Assembly (NCBI GenBank): GCA_016490735.1
Contig: JAEMWC010000371.1
Span: 692,001 to 756,000, forward strand
Origin: Pachyseris speciosa
Taxonomy: Eukaryota > Cnidaria > Anthozoa > Scleractinia > Pachyseridae
Direction: 5' to 3'
DNA length: 64,000 nucleotides
The notes under the pieces were generated by a model, which saw only the letters and a list, made by a program, of their open reading frames with translations, was not told the origin of the DNA and did not search any database. Of the stretch, positions 48,532 to 60,029 are shown piece by piece (within the stretch, counting starts at the first letter, position 1; each line of letters begins with the position of its first letter). A program made the translations under genes and the position numbers.

Positions 48532-51413
48532 CAGATTAAAGTTATTTTGAGTTTTCAACCTAACTTTGGTAATAAAATCAATCATTTTAGCTCCACCGTG
48601 CCGCTTATGACGGCTAAATTTAGTCTGGAAATAGCTAGAAATGAATGATTATTTATCTAACTAAAGCACTGATACGCGTGACTATACTGGGAATTAATTG
48701 AGATTGATTACATAATCAAAGCACTTTAGGTAAATCTCATTGAATACTATTGAGTTGCCTAAAATTGAATTTAAAATGGTGGCAACTTGTCAGTAGAGGC
48801 CACTAGTATTATTAATGACAACACAAGGGTGATCTTTCACTCAATAATCGATGAAAAAGTGATAACGGAGCTTATTAAAAGATATTTTCTCTTCGTTTGA
48901 GAAAATGGAAGTCGTTATAGGGATACGAAAACATTTGACGATAGTTACGTTACGTTTACCCGGAGGAAATCATTATTGCACCTGTTCTCTTACGACTTTG
49001 AAAAAGCTCTCTCTTCAAGGCGAATATCTCAGTAACTCCTATTAATTTTGTCTTCACAGAAATAAAATATCATCCGTGACTTGGACATGCAGATAATAGG
49101 CTTATTGAATAGTGATCTTGTCTCCATGGCGACTCCCTTTTTGCAGGTGGGTGGCTGTCAAAGATGTTTCTCAGCCATTTTGGCCCTGAAGTAAGGTGTT
49201 TAAATTGACTCTTTTATGGTGTGGGAATTACCTTGTAAACTTGGAAAATTCAGGAAGAATGGTATACGTTTTTATGCCAATACGTACTCGAAGAGCAAAC
49301 TCAGAGGCCACACCGCCACAGACCGCTTCCATCCAGACTTCTGGAGCTGGTGCCCCCGGCGGTCTAAGATATCTGAAAACAGATCAGATTTGGCGCTAAT
49401 ACTAGACTGGCTGACTGTTCTTTTGCATTGTTGTGATACTGGTGCAGTGCTGAGAAAACCGCACAGTATATTAGGTTTTCTGTGTCGTCTTAATGTCAAG
49501 AGCTTGTTTCTCGTACGTGAATAGCTCATAATATTCCACAGGACTACCGGAATCTATACGCACGTCTCGTTGTGAGCTTTGCAAACTTGGGAGCCAGAAT
49601 TGAGGTAAGAAAAGATCCTCTTGTACTTCTCTCTTTGGAGAAATATAGAATTCTTATGTTGGACTCTTGTTAGTTCCGGCTGATCCCGACACAGGAAATT
49701 GCTCTTTACAGCTGCATTTATTATGCTCTCTGAGTGCGATCGGCGTTGAGCCTTCAGCTGGGCGGGTGCGAAGAGCACATAATGCTTCACAAGTTTAAGT
49801 TGTCTCGTGTTCTCTGTTTTCGTTTTACAAGTTCGTGGGTAACTGTACCGTGTCTACCTCAACTGCAACTGACTACTGGAATGAGTGTTGAAACTGATAT
49901 CTAATGATAGTCACGATAGAACTGTCGTGTTACGGAGTATATCCGATGCAGATCTCTAGCATTAAAACCATCCATCCCTCAACCAAGCATCTGTTAATTT
50001 TTTTCTGTTTGTTTTAAGGGTTAGTTCGCTTTGTAAAACGAGATTATGTAAACTAGATGATTTGCTTTGGTTTTACTAGTCTGTTTTTCTAAATACTTTA
50101 TAGAAGACTATAAAGGATGATGAAACTCAGTGGTGATTTCAATTATATAGTTATGTTGGTAGACTGATGTGGCTTTACCAAACGTTTACAAAACGTTAAG
50201 ATTAAAATACCATATAACTCCCTCTTGAGCAATCATTAATCTTCCCCTATTTATGTTGGTATAATAATGACAACTTAAGCGATTTGTTTCACAATATAAA
50301 AAATAGTAGCAAGAACAAATTCGTAGCAAATTTATCATCAGAAAGTGGTGACAACAATTTAAAGTTTTCTCAGCAGCTACAACTGAACAGTTTCAGGGCT
50401 CAAAAGCTCCGGAATACAGCAATGATTTTCAATCGCGTGATCTTTCACGATCCATATGTTTATCTGCTGTGTGAGCGCCCTGGAGGCGCAATGATCGTCT
50501 CGGTCAGAGCACCGATTTTTGGCGCAATTTCAAGTTTGATGAGTTTTTTCCCTTTTATTCCGACAGATGAACAGAGCCGACATCAAACGGGGTCGAAAGT
50601 CAACTTAAATTACAACTTGCGCATGTTTGATTAAAACGCTTGCCTCTGGTAGGCGCTGGGTTTGAATAAACTTCTGCTAGCGTGGATTTCGTATCAGAGA
50701 ACACGCCTATTTTTGTTCTCCGCCTTTTATCTTTAAAACTCTTTCCGGAGATTGTATAAGTAAGCGCCTCCTCAGATACCTTCAAAAATGACTGTGTCCG
50801 GAATGAACGTCTGGTCGACAAAACCTGGTCGGTAAAATATGATATTTGTGCCGGATATATCGGATTTTACTGGAAGAATCATTGGCCGAGTTAACTGCAG
50901 TAAAAAGTAGAGCCATAACGTTCTAATGTTTCGCAACTATAGGCTATGACTGCCAGGCCTCCTGGCACAAAGCTTTTAGAGATGTTTAGGCACTGCGCAA
51001 GATCGCCAGTGATTGTGGACTTGGTAAAGCTGCTAGAATGGACTCTAAAGGTTCCCGTTACATCAATTAATGGTGTCTGGGTAGCCGTTCCCATTGAGAA
51101 AAGTTGCTATCCTAGTCATAATGATCACCAGCCACTCAAACATTTGGCCAACAAACAGCGCTTGTCTGTAGTGATTCCCTTTGCCTTAGGTAACGCGCTT
51201 TCCTTTTAGTGCTTTTATATGGTGGTGTTCAGGAATATGGGATTTAAAAGGATCAGAGCATGAAATTAACCAACAGTGTACCGGAGGGTGAGACCATTCT
51301 GACAAGAGACTTGGGATTCTAAGCCAGTGGGTTTGGACCAGCTTGCTATGGATCCACGCTATGGGATAAGGGATGAGCGAAATGGGATCAGGCATCACAT
51401 AGGGGAGGATTCA

Positions 51414-51568
51414 AGGGCGTAGCTAGGGGGGTCCTGGGGTGCCCGTGACCCCCCCTTTGTAAGCCTTTTTTTAAGCAAACAACCTACAAAATTCAGGTGG
51501 CAATCTGGTGAGTACCCTCTGTTTGACACACTGTGACCCCCCCTTTGAAAAATCCTGGCTACGCCCCT
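51414..51568. mobile_element. 155-bp MITE with AGGGGCGTAGC-type ends
   Basis: Left AGGGCGTAGCTAGG and right CCTGGCTACGCCCCT are inverted repeats; internal 'gtgaccccccctttg' occurs twice as direct repeats. Confidence 0.7.
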
Positions 51569-52296
51569 GGGATTCATAAAACTGATAAAAGGGTAGACGG
51601 GATCAAAGAAACTGAGTGGAATTAAGATCCAGCGATCCAGTAACTTAATTCAAAAATCGCTGAATCAGACATCAAGCTGTGCAGCTTCCTCGGGATCAGC
51701 CCAGGCTTTTTGGATCAGACCGGGATATTACAGCTTATTAACATGTATTAATGGTCTGGGTTAAAAGAAATCATGGGAGCACGCTGCCGGGGAGTTGCTA
51801 CAAAGACCGAAGTCCTTCTTTCATAATATTCTCACACACAACTTGAATAAATAGGAGCAATTTGCAACTGCATTCTCGTGTTGGTCAGAATCAGTAATAG
51901 ACTCACGAAATAAAACTTTAAAGATTGTTAAAGCCGATCAAAGCTTTAGTAGTACCATCTGTGGATAAAAAAGCTCCCAGAAATGGTAAAATTTAGAAAG
52001 CTCTGCTTCTACTTGAAGAATGTCGACGAATACACGACCCCACCACCCACTAGCCCACCAGCTCTGCTCTGCTGAATACTCCATCGTGTTTAAATAAAGT
52101 GCTCAGTTCAATTCAATTACTTTTACTCAACGATCGCAATAAACTTGTCCGCAAGTATTAGGTGGGGAACTTGAGCTATAAATGAAGGGAGGTCGCGATG
52201 CAAGCGAGCGAAGGAGTCGCGAGATTCCGAAAAGTACCCTCTAATGAATCAATATCTACCGAAACGGGCTGACGAAAGTCGACAATGCACCTAAAT

Positions 52297-52720
52297 CAGG
52301 GGCACCCAACGAGCCAAATCAGCCAAAAGCTGTAAAAAGGCATTTTTAAGCACCTTATGGTGTTTGAAGTCTGTTGAAAGTGATATTTTCGCTAGCCAGA
52401 AGAATTTGATCAGTTCGGATTACTTAGCTGAAAATATAATTGCCCTTTGGGAACAAAGTCTTCCTTTGAGAAAACGAACGAACTTTTTAGGGAACTATTT
52501 TCTTTCAGAAAATGCTAGCTGACGTTTTTGACTGCCAAAAACAGCAAACACAACCTTTCCGGATACCTTAGGGGCTATGATTTTCCCTCCATTGCGAATC
52601 TTTCAGGCCACGTTTCAGTTAGGAAAATCCGAGTGCACTCTTTAATCCACGCCGAAAGCCCAAGGCGAACTACCCTCTAATGAATCGATATCTACCGAAA
52701 CTTGTCCTTGGGTGCCCCTG
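52297..52720. mobile_element. 424-bp element with CAGGGGCACCCAA ends
   Basis: Left CAGGGGCACCCAACGA and right (inverted) CAGGGGCACCCAAGGA. A 31-bp sequence ('taccctctaatgaatc...') is directly repeated at 52235-52265 (outside) and 52671-52701 (inside). Confidence 0.65.
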
Positions 52721-53099
52721 CTAATTAACGCACGATATTGTGCCCGGTTTGAGCAACGAGAGAGAAAGGAAGAGGTCGTTTACCACATTTTTGAGTGTAA
52801 TTCGATGTTTCCGCTCCAAAATACTAATGCAACCAACATTTTATCACAATTTAACACAGTAAAAAAAATGTTGTGGTATCCGGTTTACTCCAGTTTATTT
52901 TTGGGAGGTACATGCTGACTCTTGTTAATTTGTGGTCTAGTTAAGTCTTCCGTCCGCTTCATGATTCTCCCCTTCGCCTCCCACACTTACAAGTATTTTC
53001 GGTTTTCTGGTTTTGTCTTGTCCAAGTAAAATCTTGAACAAGATCAAGATGGCAGTAAACAGACCAAATCTATGGAAAAGATGTAATTGTCTTCTTGTG

Positions 53100-53215
53100 A
53101 TGTGCGTGGAAAAGAGAAAAACATCAAGTCCCCTGATGGGAACCAAACCCATGATCTTCCATTCTACTGCGCCACTGGGAGAGTTGTCGGTGGCGAGTGA
53201 GACCACTTATTAGCT
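53100..53215 (-). mobile_element. Possible tRNA-like SINE fragment
   Basis: The minus strand has TGGCGCAGTAGAATGG (A-box-like) and GGGTTTGGTTCCCA (B-box-like) at a tRNA-like spacing, followed by GGGGACTTGATG. Cannot be folded as a complete tRNA. Confidence 0.35.
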
Positions 53216-53286
53216 TCAATAAACGCTGGACCCCTGCCATATCGACGAAACTACTGCGCAATAGATTCAATGATTGGCCAACAGAA

Positions 53287-53318
53287 ATTTAACCCTTTCC
53301 CGCCCGTGAGTGCCAATT

Positions 53319-53383
<65 letters not shown>

Positions 53384-53400
53384 GCAGGAAAGGGTTAAAT
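53287..53400. mobile_element. MITE family D with ATTTAACCCTTTCC ends
   Basis: 114 bp. The ends ATTTAACCCTTTCC and GGAAAGGGTTAAAT are perfect 14-bp inverted repeats; internal 'atagattttactctgtctaa' is shared with 32093-32190 and, less well, 32688-32785. Confidence 0.8.
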
Positions 53401-53647
53401 AGCCATATTGACTGGTGCCACCTTTTTAAATCGGAAACAAGTAAACATTTATATCATCACGGAACTGTTTGGTTATGGGTCATTTAATATGATTTTTACC
53501 CTCTTGTGTTAAATACGGTATAGGTTTCCTCAGTCTCGATCTCTTTTTTCTTGAAAAGGGAGATCAACCTCGTTCACAGGGCGTTTTTCCCCACTTGGAG
53601 AAAAAGCCCTGGGAACGAGATTGAAGAGAGACATTTTTTGAGACTGG

Positions 53648-54037
53648 TTAAAGGGGCAGTGTCACGCTATTGTACCATCACTTTAAAAGCTTAAAACTGC
53701 CAATGCATCAGTGGAAACCTTAAAATAATGGTCTAGTTTTGTTGCCAAAGACTGTAGTACTGCATTGACACTATAAACTTCTGTATTCCATCTAAGATGA
53801 CGGATGGAAATGGAGTGAAATTTGAAAAAAACTTGCCAGTATTTTCAAAATTTCAAGCTGTGCATTGAAAAATCACCAAAAAATTATTATGGTTAGCTCT
53901 TCCTGCTAAAATTTCATTGGAATTCATCTTGCTGATTCTGTAAGAGCATTTTTTGCACGATAACAGGTAAAAGGCAGTAATTTTGGCAGAATTGAACCAA
54001 AAAGAGCAAAAATCCCGGTGACAGTGCTCCTGTAAAG
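53648..54037. mobile_element. 390-bp MITE with TTAAAGGGGCAGTGTCACG end
   Basis: Left TTAAAGGGGCAGTGTCACGC and right (inverted) CTTTACAGGAGCACTGTCACC form imperfect ends of about 20 bp. Overlapping minus-strand ORFs look unrelated to any protein. Confidence 0.6.
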
Positions 54038-57000
54038 CGAGTCGCATATTTTGCTCTGAAATGAATATACATTTTAATTTCGTGATCTTGGATCCTGGTT
54101 TTGCCTGCTTGTCTGATTTGGTTAAGAAAAAGAAATATTTGTACCCCGATTTGTACTGGGTCAGGACTGAAATTGGATACGGAAGTCACGTGTTTTAGCC
54201 GCTGAGATCCACCAAAACTCGAGGAGAGGAGGTAAATTTAGTGTCTGCCGTTTGAGTGGCATATGAATAATGCTGTGCTTGCGAAAATTCCCCCTCTTTT
54301 AGTTAAGCATAGCCGATAAAACAAAGACAACTAACTACTGTGACAAACGAAAAGTTATACTAGTGTAGACAAATGTCTGTCGAAATTGTTGGGAACTTCA
54401 AGAGATTCCATGTTGAACCATGTTGCGGAAACCGCTATTTCCATCCGTTACTTGCGATAAGTTAGTTTTAATGACCTTATCCCAGCTTATAAAGTGAAAC
54501 CTCCCAACAGCTTCCTGGAGTTTAGTTGCAGTATCTCAGACCATGTTTTTCATCCTTGTTAAATGAAGCCCGAAATAAAGTTATGTAATTATCTTTTCCG
54601 GCCCGAGAGGCGAAGAATTGTTATACTGTTTTTGATAAGTCTCACGCTGGTTTTTGAGCCTCTGATAAACCGACAGCGGAAACAACGTCTTCCTAAATTA
54701 TTCTAAATATGTCTGGCTTCATTAGCAGTTCGCCAACTGGGTCCTAACCGACATGAGATCTTAGCAAATTTGCCACGAAATTGTCTTCCCAGTGAACCAA
54801 AACAGATCGAACAACTGGTCGTTTCAAAACAAAACAAAAATTATTCACGCAGACAGAGGTTGCTCTGTTCAATTGTTCAAATTAATCACCCGGATCAATT
54901 TGGAATAAATGACTGTTTATTTATCTAACTAACCTACTATAAATCACAATATCAATATTTATCCTTAAACGGATTAAGGCCACTTCGAACGCGTTGTTTC
55001 AATTAGAGGAATAAAGTCAAAAGTCTTTCTGAAAAAAATTCTGGTTTCACAGTTGAACGGAAAGAGACAATTTCGCCGTACAAGTTTCAGTCTCCGTTTG
55101 ATCTTATCAACTTTATTGGAGTTTCTTTAGTGGTTCTGAGAGTCACGAATAGATCTAGAAGGTTACCGAACACCAAAAATCTGAAAATTTTAATCTTTCA
55201 AAACACTGGAGAAATTCTCACATTTTTTTTGTCATTTTTGAGGAACATGTAACCATTGAGCCATTGCAACTAAGCTCCTCAGTGAAACAGTTGCTATCCG
55301 AATTAGGAATTTGCAAAAGTCTTCATGTAGCAACTTAATAAACAAAGAAACGGAATGAATAAGAGAGTTAACCCCATCATAAATCGTCTAGTAACGTGAT
55401 AAGTCTGGCTAGCTTTACCTCGGCTGCCGGATAGTTTCGTTACTCGTCTCGTCGTTTTCTCTGATTTGAACTCACTCCTCAGCCCCACACAGTAACAGTT
55501 GATCAGCATAAGCTAGCACAGCTCAGAGGATTAAATCCTTAACAGTGTGATCATTCAAAAGATAGCTGGCAAGCAGTATTTTCCCGTGGTGCGACTAGAC
55601 TTACAATGTCTTAGCAAGTCTTTGAATCATTGGCCCGTCATGTCCATTGTTGTCATATTCTCCAGACGTCCTGCTGGCCAGTTGATTGTACTTGGCGTGT
55701 AAGGCAACGTAGCTCATTTGAAAGTCAGTTCCCACTGCACTCCTCACAGCAGGACTTGAAACCAAAGCTGACTCAAATCTCAGAGTTCATGCTGTATTCC
55801 AACAGCTTTGGGCGGAAAATTGAGGCTCTAGAAACAAGTTTGATTTGATCGTCATCGTTTAGAGGTAACAATCATGCGATTGACGAGTTCATGTAGTCGT
55901 TATACAGCAGTGTTATACGGAATAGCGAATTCATTTCTGGTGCAAAGCGGCTTATTCTAAGCCATGCAGAGAGTCATAATTTGAGAGCTAGGCCTGACTC
56001 ACCGCGCAGCCAACGGAAATGCCCTGCCGCAGCTCACTGTTCGATTTGCATTGCTTGGTTGTATTTAATGCGAGACAACCATCGCTACTGCCCTAATAAA
56101 TTCTTTTGCTTTTTTGCAGAGATATTCAAGTAAATCTGGCTGAGGTAAAAGTTAATTCAAGCTTCAGGAGTGTCTGAGAACAGAGGTAAGGCCTAAATTT
56201 AACTCGCTTTGTCTGTAATACATGAACTGATTTGTCATCGAGACAAAAACGTTTACAGTTTTCTTTTATCTTTCCATTACATCTTCTACTTGTACATGCA
56301 ATGTACTTGAGGATGGAAAGATTACTCTATTGCCGGAAAAGAGATAAACTCGAATATTCTAAACGAATATTTCCGTCTCAATCAACACTGTATTATTAGA
56401 AAGATCAGTGTTATAGATATACAAACGTTTACTTGCAAAACCACGAAAAACAGACTCTAACAGTATTTCCCTCCAGAATCAGGCATATATAACAATAGTT
56501 TGATTTCTATAACGTTGTGTGCGTTCAGCAAAATGTCTTAATAGAACCAGTGGTGACAAGTTGTGCTTTCAATGGTGTTTAACAAGGTTTAAATGAACTT
56601 ACGGTCCGGCTGCACTTATGGTGGTCCCCTATCGCCTCTTATTTCGACAGTCTTTTCATGATCTATCATTTCTTGTCTATACTTCGAATGAATGGTTCGT
56701 TCTAATTTCCGAGAGAAACGAAAACTGTCCATAACTTCCCCAGAGTTGCTTTCTGCAAGACCTTGCAATATAGAGGCGTACAAGAGGTAGGTATTACATA
56801 ATTCAAAATCATTCTTTGTTCTACCCTGCTAGCAGAGGCCCTTTGATCTTCCGCTTAGATAAGTAGGAAGATCGAAGGGCCTCTGCTCGCAGGGTACCTT
56901 TGTTCATTAGCGGATACAAAAACTCATTCCAGAAGTCGTAGCTCTAGATGTGTTATGCTGTTTGAGGTTGTAATGATAATAAGACTGTACACGGTTTCGC

Positions 57001-57920
57001 ACAACGTTCGACTACGGGATTTACATGTGGCCTTTTATCGAGATGTGTACTTCGGGATGAGGGCCGGTTTGATACATGCTCGCGACTCAAATATAGCATT
57101 AGAGACCGTCGTAGTTTGGTCTGCTTTATAGTTTTGTAACCTTCTTTTTACTCGAAAATATCACTAGTCTTATGTTAGGTCAAACTCACTCTAGCCCACC
57201 CATAGGGTATATACTTTCATGATCAAGGCAGCGTTTTTGAAGTCCATCGTGGGAATAAAGCCAACGATGATCTCAGGTTTCGTCTACTTTCGCCAAAAGA
57301 TGGTGGACACTGGGGTTTTCTCTAAACCGCAAAAACTCTGTTTCATCTCTTTAGCAACTTTTACTAGGAAGACTGTAAGAATTGTCACACCGGGGCACCC
57401 TTCACAGTTTTTGCCTGTTTGCCCAAACACGCTCGCTACAACGTGATAATCACACAAGGTAACGAGCACGTTCGATGGAAAAGAAAAAATCTACACCTTT
57501 AGGAACTTTAGAGCTATTGCCCTGTATTGGTTGTCGTTGTGCAATTAGCGACCATGTTGTACGCTAATTACGTTGTACGCACTGTCCCATTTTGTTTTTG
57601 GAGGAGTGCCTCTTCGATCGAAGTCCTCTCGCATCGTAATAAATGAGGGGATTTTATATCAACCAGGTAAGCAAGATATGTTTTAGTTATTTCAGGTCAA
57701 AGTAATTGAATCATAAACCCTATTTTTACTGTATCAAACGAAGTTAAAATGTATTTTCCAATTAATACAAGAGAGGATAAAGGAGGTATTTGTCTTGATC
57801 AGGATCGAAATGGCAAAAAAGGTACGGGTACATAACCTATTTTGATCAAAATTGATCATCGAATATGATTGCCTGTTTGAGGATAGATAGTTTTCCCCGT
57901 CACTCAGCAGGCACCGAGCA

Positions 57921-57966
57921 GGGGGAGGGGGGGGGGGGGGGGGGGGGCTAAAGCGCCCCCCCCCCC
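57921..57966. repeat. G-run / C-run palindromic tract
   Basis: GGGGGAGGGG extends into a run of 17 or more G, then 'ctaaagcg', then a C12 run. Can form a G/C hairpin or a G-quadruplex. Confidence 0.85.
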
Positions 57967-58506
57967 ACTTTTCAACAGTACAATGTCTCGAGGGCAATCG
58001 TATGTTGAGTCGAGCTTTGTGGATACGTTACTAATTGCCAGTTATGATTAGTTAAGCGAAAAGGTAATTGAGTTCTTGTTTTAAAACACCGCTTTTTGTT
58101 GCTGAAAGTATATTTTTCACCACACCATGTTAGTTTTAAATGCATTTATAGCCATTTCAGAGGACTTTAATTTTAAATTTTTCCGGGGGAGCATGCCCCC
58201 GGGCCCCCGAGTTGACTCACGCTGACGCGTTCGAAGTGAGCCCCTCCACTTGCAAAGTTACTGCGCGGGCCCTGCTCAGTCAATTATCGGAATATAGTCC
58301 TTCGTTCAGTCTCTTCAGAACAAAATAGCAAAAACGCGATTTTGTTTTGTACCTTAAGAATACAAGACATACCCTGTGTATCCAAAAACATCGTCGAAAT
58401 CTGTACCTATTTGAAACTAAAATGGCTTCATTCATCGAGGGAATACTACACGCCTCCACCCCTCTCTTCTTTCTGGGGTCCTCAATCAAGCATTTCATTC
58501 CGATCA

Positions 58507-58550
58507 TAGCCTGCGAGCAAGCTCTCTCGGGGGAGCTTGCTCGCAGGCTA
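58507..58550. repeat. Perfect hairpin with 11-bp flanking direct repeats
   Basis: TAGCCTGCGAGCAAGCTC and GAGCTTGCTCGCAGGCTA are perfect complements around a short centre. ATTCCGATCAT occurs immediately on both sides, like a target-site duplication. Confidence 0.85.
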
Positions 58551-59713
58551 TTCCGATCATACAGTTGGATCCATCTGCCTCCAACGCAAGGCTCCCCGCT
58601 GATTTACAAGCCTGCCGTTTATGCTGCCCTGCCACAGCTTTCATCACGACAGGAATATAGACAAATAGAGTCGGGAGTAGGGAATTTTTACATCACCCGG
58701 CTTCTGTTTTAGTTGGCCCTGTTTCAAGAGCCTGGAAAAGTAGCACCTTGGAAAAGCACTACTCAAAAGTTATCGTTAGAATGGTCATACTTAACGATTT
58801 CATATTTAGGCCCGAACATTCAATAAAGCCATCTGCACCATACTGCAAAATAAATTTGCAAAATCACAGGAAAGTACCGCTCATCTTGGCTTGCAATTTA
58901 ATGCCACTGAATCGCAGATCGCATTTTTAGGATTTCGTCCACAGACCCAAAAAGGTAGAACAACTTTTCCATAACAAAGTAAACAGCATCGTAAGGGGTT
59001 TATACTCAACAACTTTCACATGTTTTAGGTTATCCGTAGACTTACTCGTACCAAATATTCCCTGCAGCAGAGCACAAGAAAATAACATCACACTAGGAAA
59101 ATTGTCGGCCAGCAGTTTTCAAGTCAATTGACATACTTCGCCGAAGTATGTCAATTTAATCTGAACGCATAATTCCGGGAATTATGCGTTCAGATTAAAC
59201 AAAATTCATCGTATGAGCATAGCAAACTTTCAGAGTAATCATTACAATACACCACGAAGTGCTACCTTGGAATTGATGCTCGGCAACACTTTTTTTTTTT
59301 TTGGAGCGTGAACTTTCACTTAGAAACAAAGAACACCAGAGCAAATCAGAGCTCAGTGAAATACATTGCCGTGGTATAGCGTGCGTGAGCTCAAAACGCG
59401 TACAGATTTGTGTTTTGAAGAGAAACAAATTCAGTTTGAACCGGAATTTCATTACTTAATTTGAAGAGAAAAAGTTTTGCTGCGGATCTTAAATGTGGCT
59501 AATTAATATTCATGAAAAATTGGGACCAGCTAAGCAAGTCCGGATAATCGAGGTCCGGATAATCGAGGTTCGACTGTACAGCTCATATGATTAGGCTAGA
59601 GTTTCATCTACAACCAGAACAGGAAAGAATGAGACGCTGACTGGGACAAAAACCTACTCTGGAAACACAGTTTGTTGCCTGTATTTTCACGTTTCGCTAA
59701 TATATATGAGTTA

Positions 59714-59769
59714 TTGGCCAAGCGTGAGGTCAAGATGGCGGGATATTGGCCAAGTTCTTTTTTTGCGTG

Positions 59770-59802
<33 letters not shown>

Positions 59803-60029
59803 CACGCAAAACACGAACGAGGCCAATATCCCGCCATCTTGACCGAACAAGCTTGGTCAATAAAGGATTTATTATATGACTCAAAGGACGCCATTAAAAG
59901 ACAGTAAAACACGGGACGAACGGGCTGTCCCGAGCGGACAAGACAGCTCCATCTTGACCTCGCGGGTAGCCAATCACAGCACGATAATTGATTCATCTTG
60001 ACCGCTGAAAGAGCCAGTCATATAATAAG
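59714..60029. mobile_element. Compound inverted-repeat element
   Basis: 59714-59860 is a hairpin with arms containing 'caagatggcgggatattggc' and 'ggtccataaacacgcaaa'. 59868-59881 (TTTATTATATGACT) recurs inverted at 60016-60029, enclosing a GC-richer block with 'gaacgggctgtcccgagcgg'. I recall similar sequence as a frequent coral repeat. Confidence 0.65.

Noticed and set aside
49542..49604. 63-nt phase 0-0 exon candidate encoding DYRNLYARLVVSFANLGARI
   Set aside because: It has a good acceptor and donor, but no neighbouring exon, no recognised similarity and no codon evidence; chance cannot be excluded.
50284..50634. 116-codon open frame
   Set aside because: Not similar to any family I know, no splice context, and sited in repeat-rich sequence.
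58347..58712. 121-codon open frame
   Set aside because: It runs through the 44-bp hairpin and its flanking duplication, so it is not a conserved protein.
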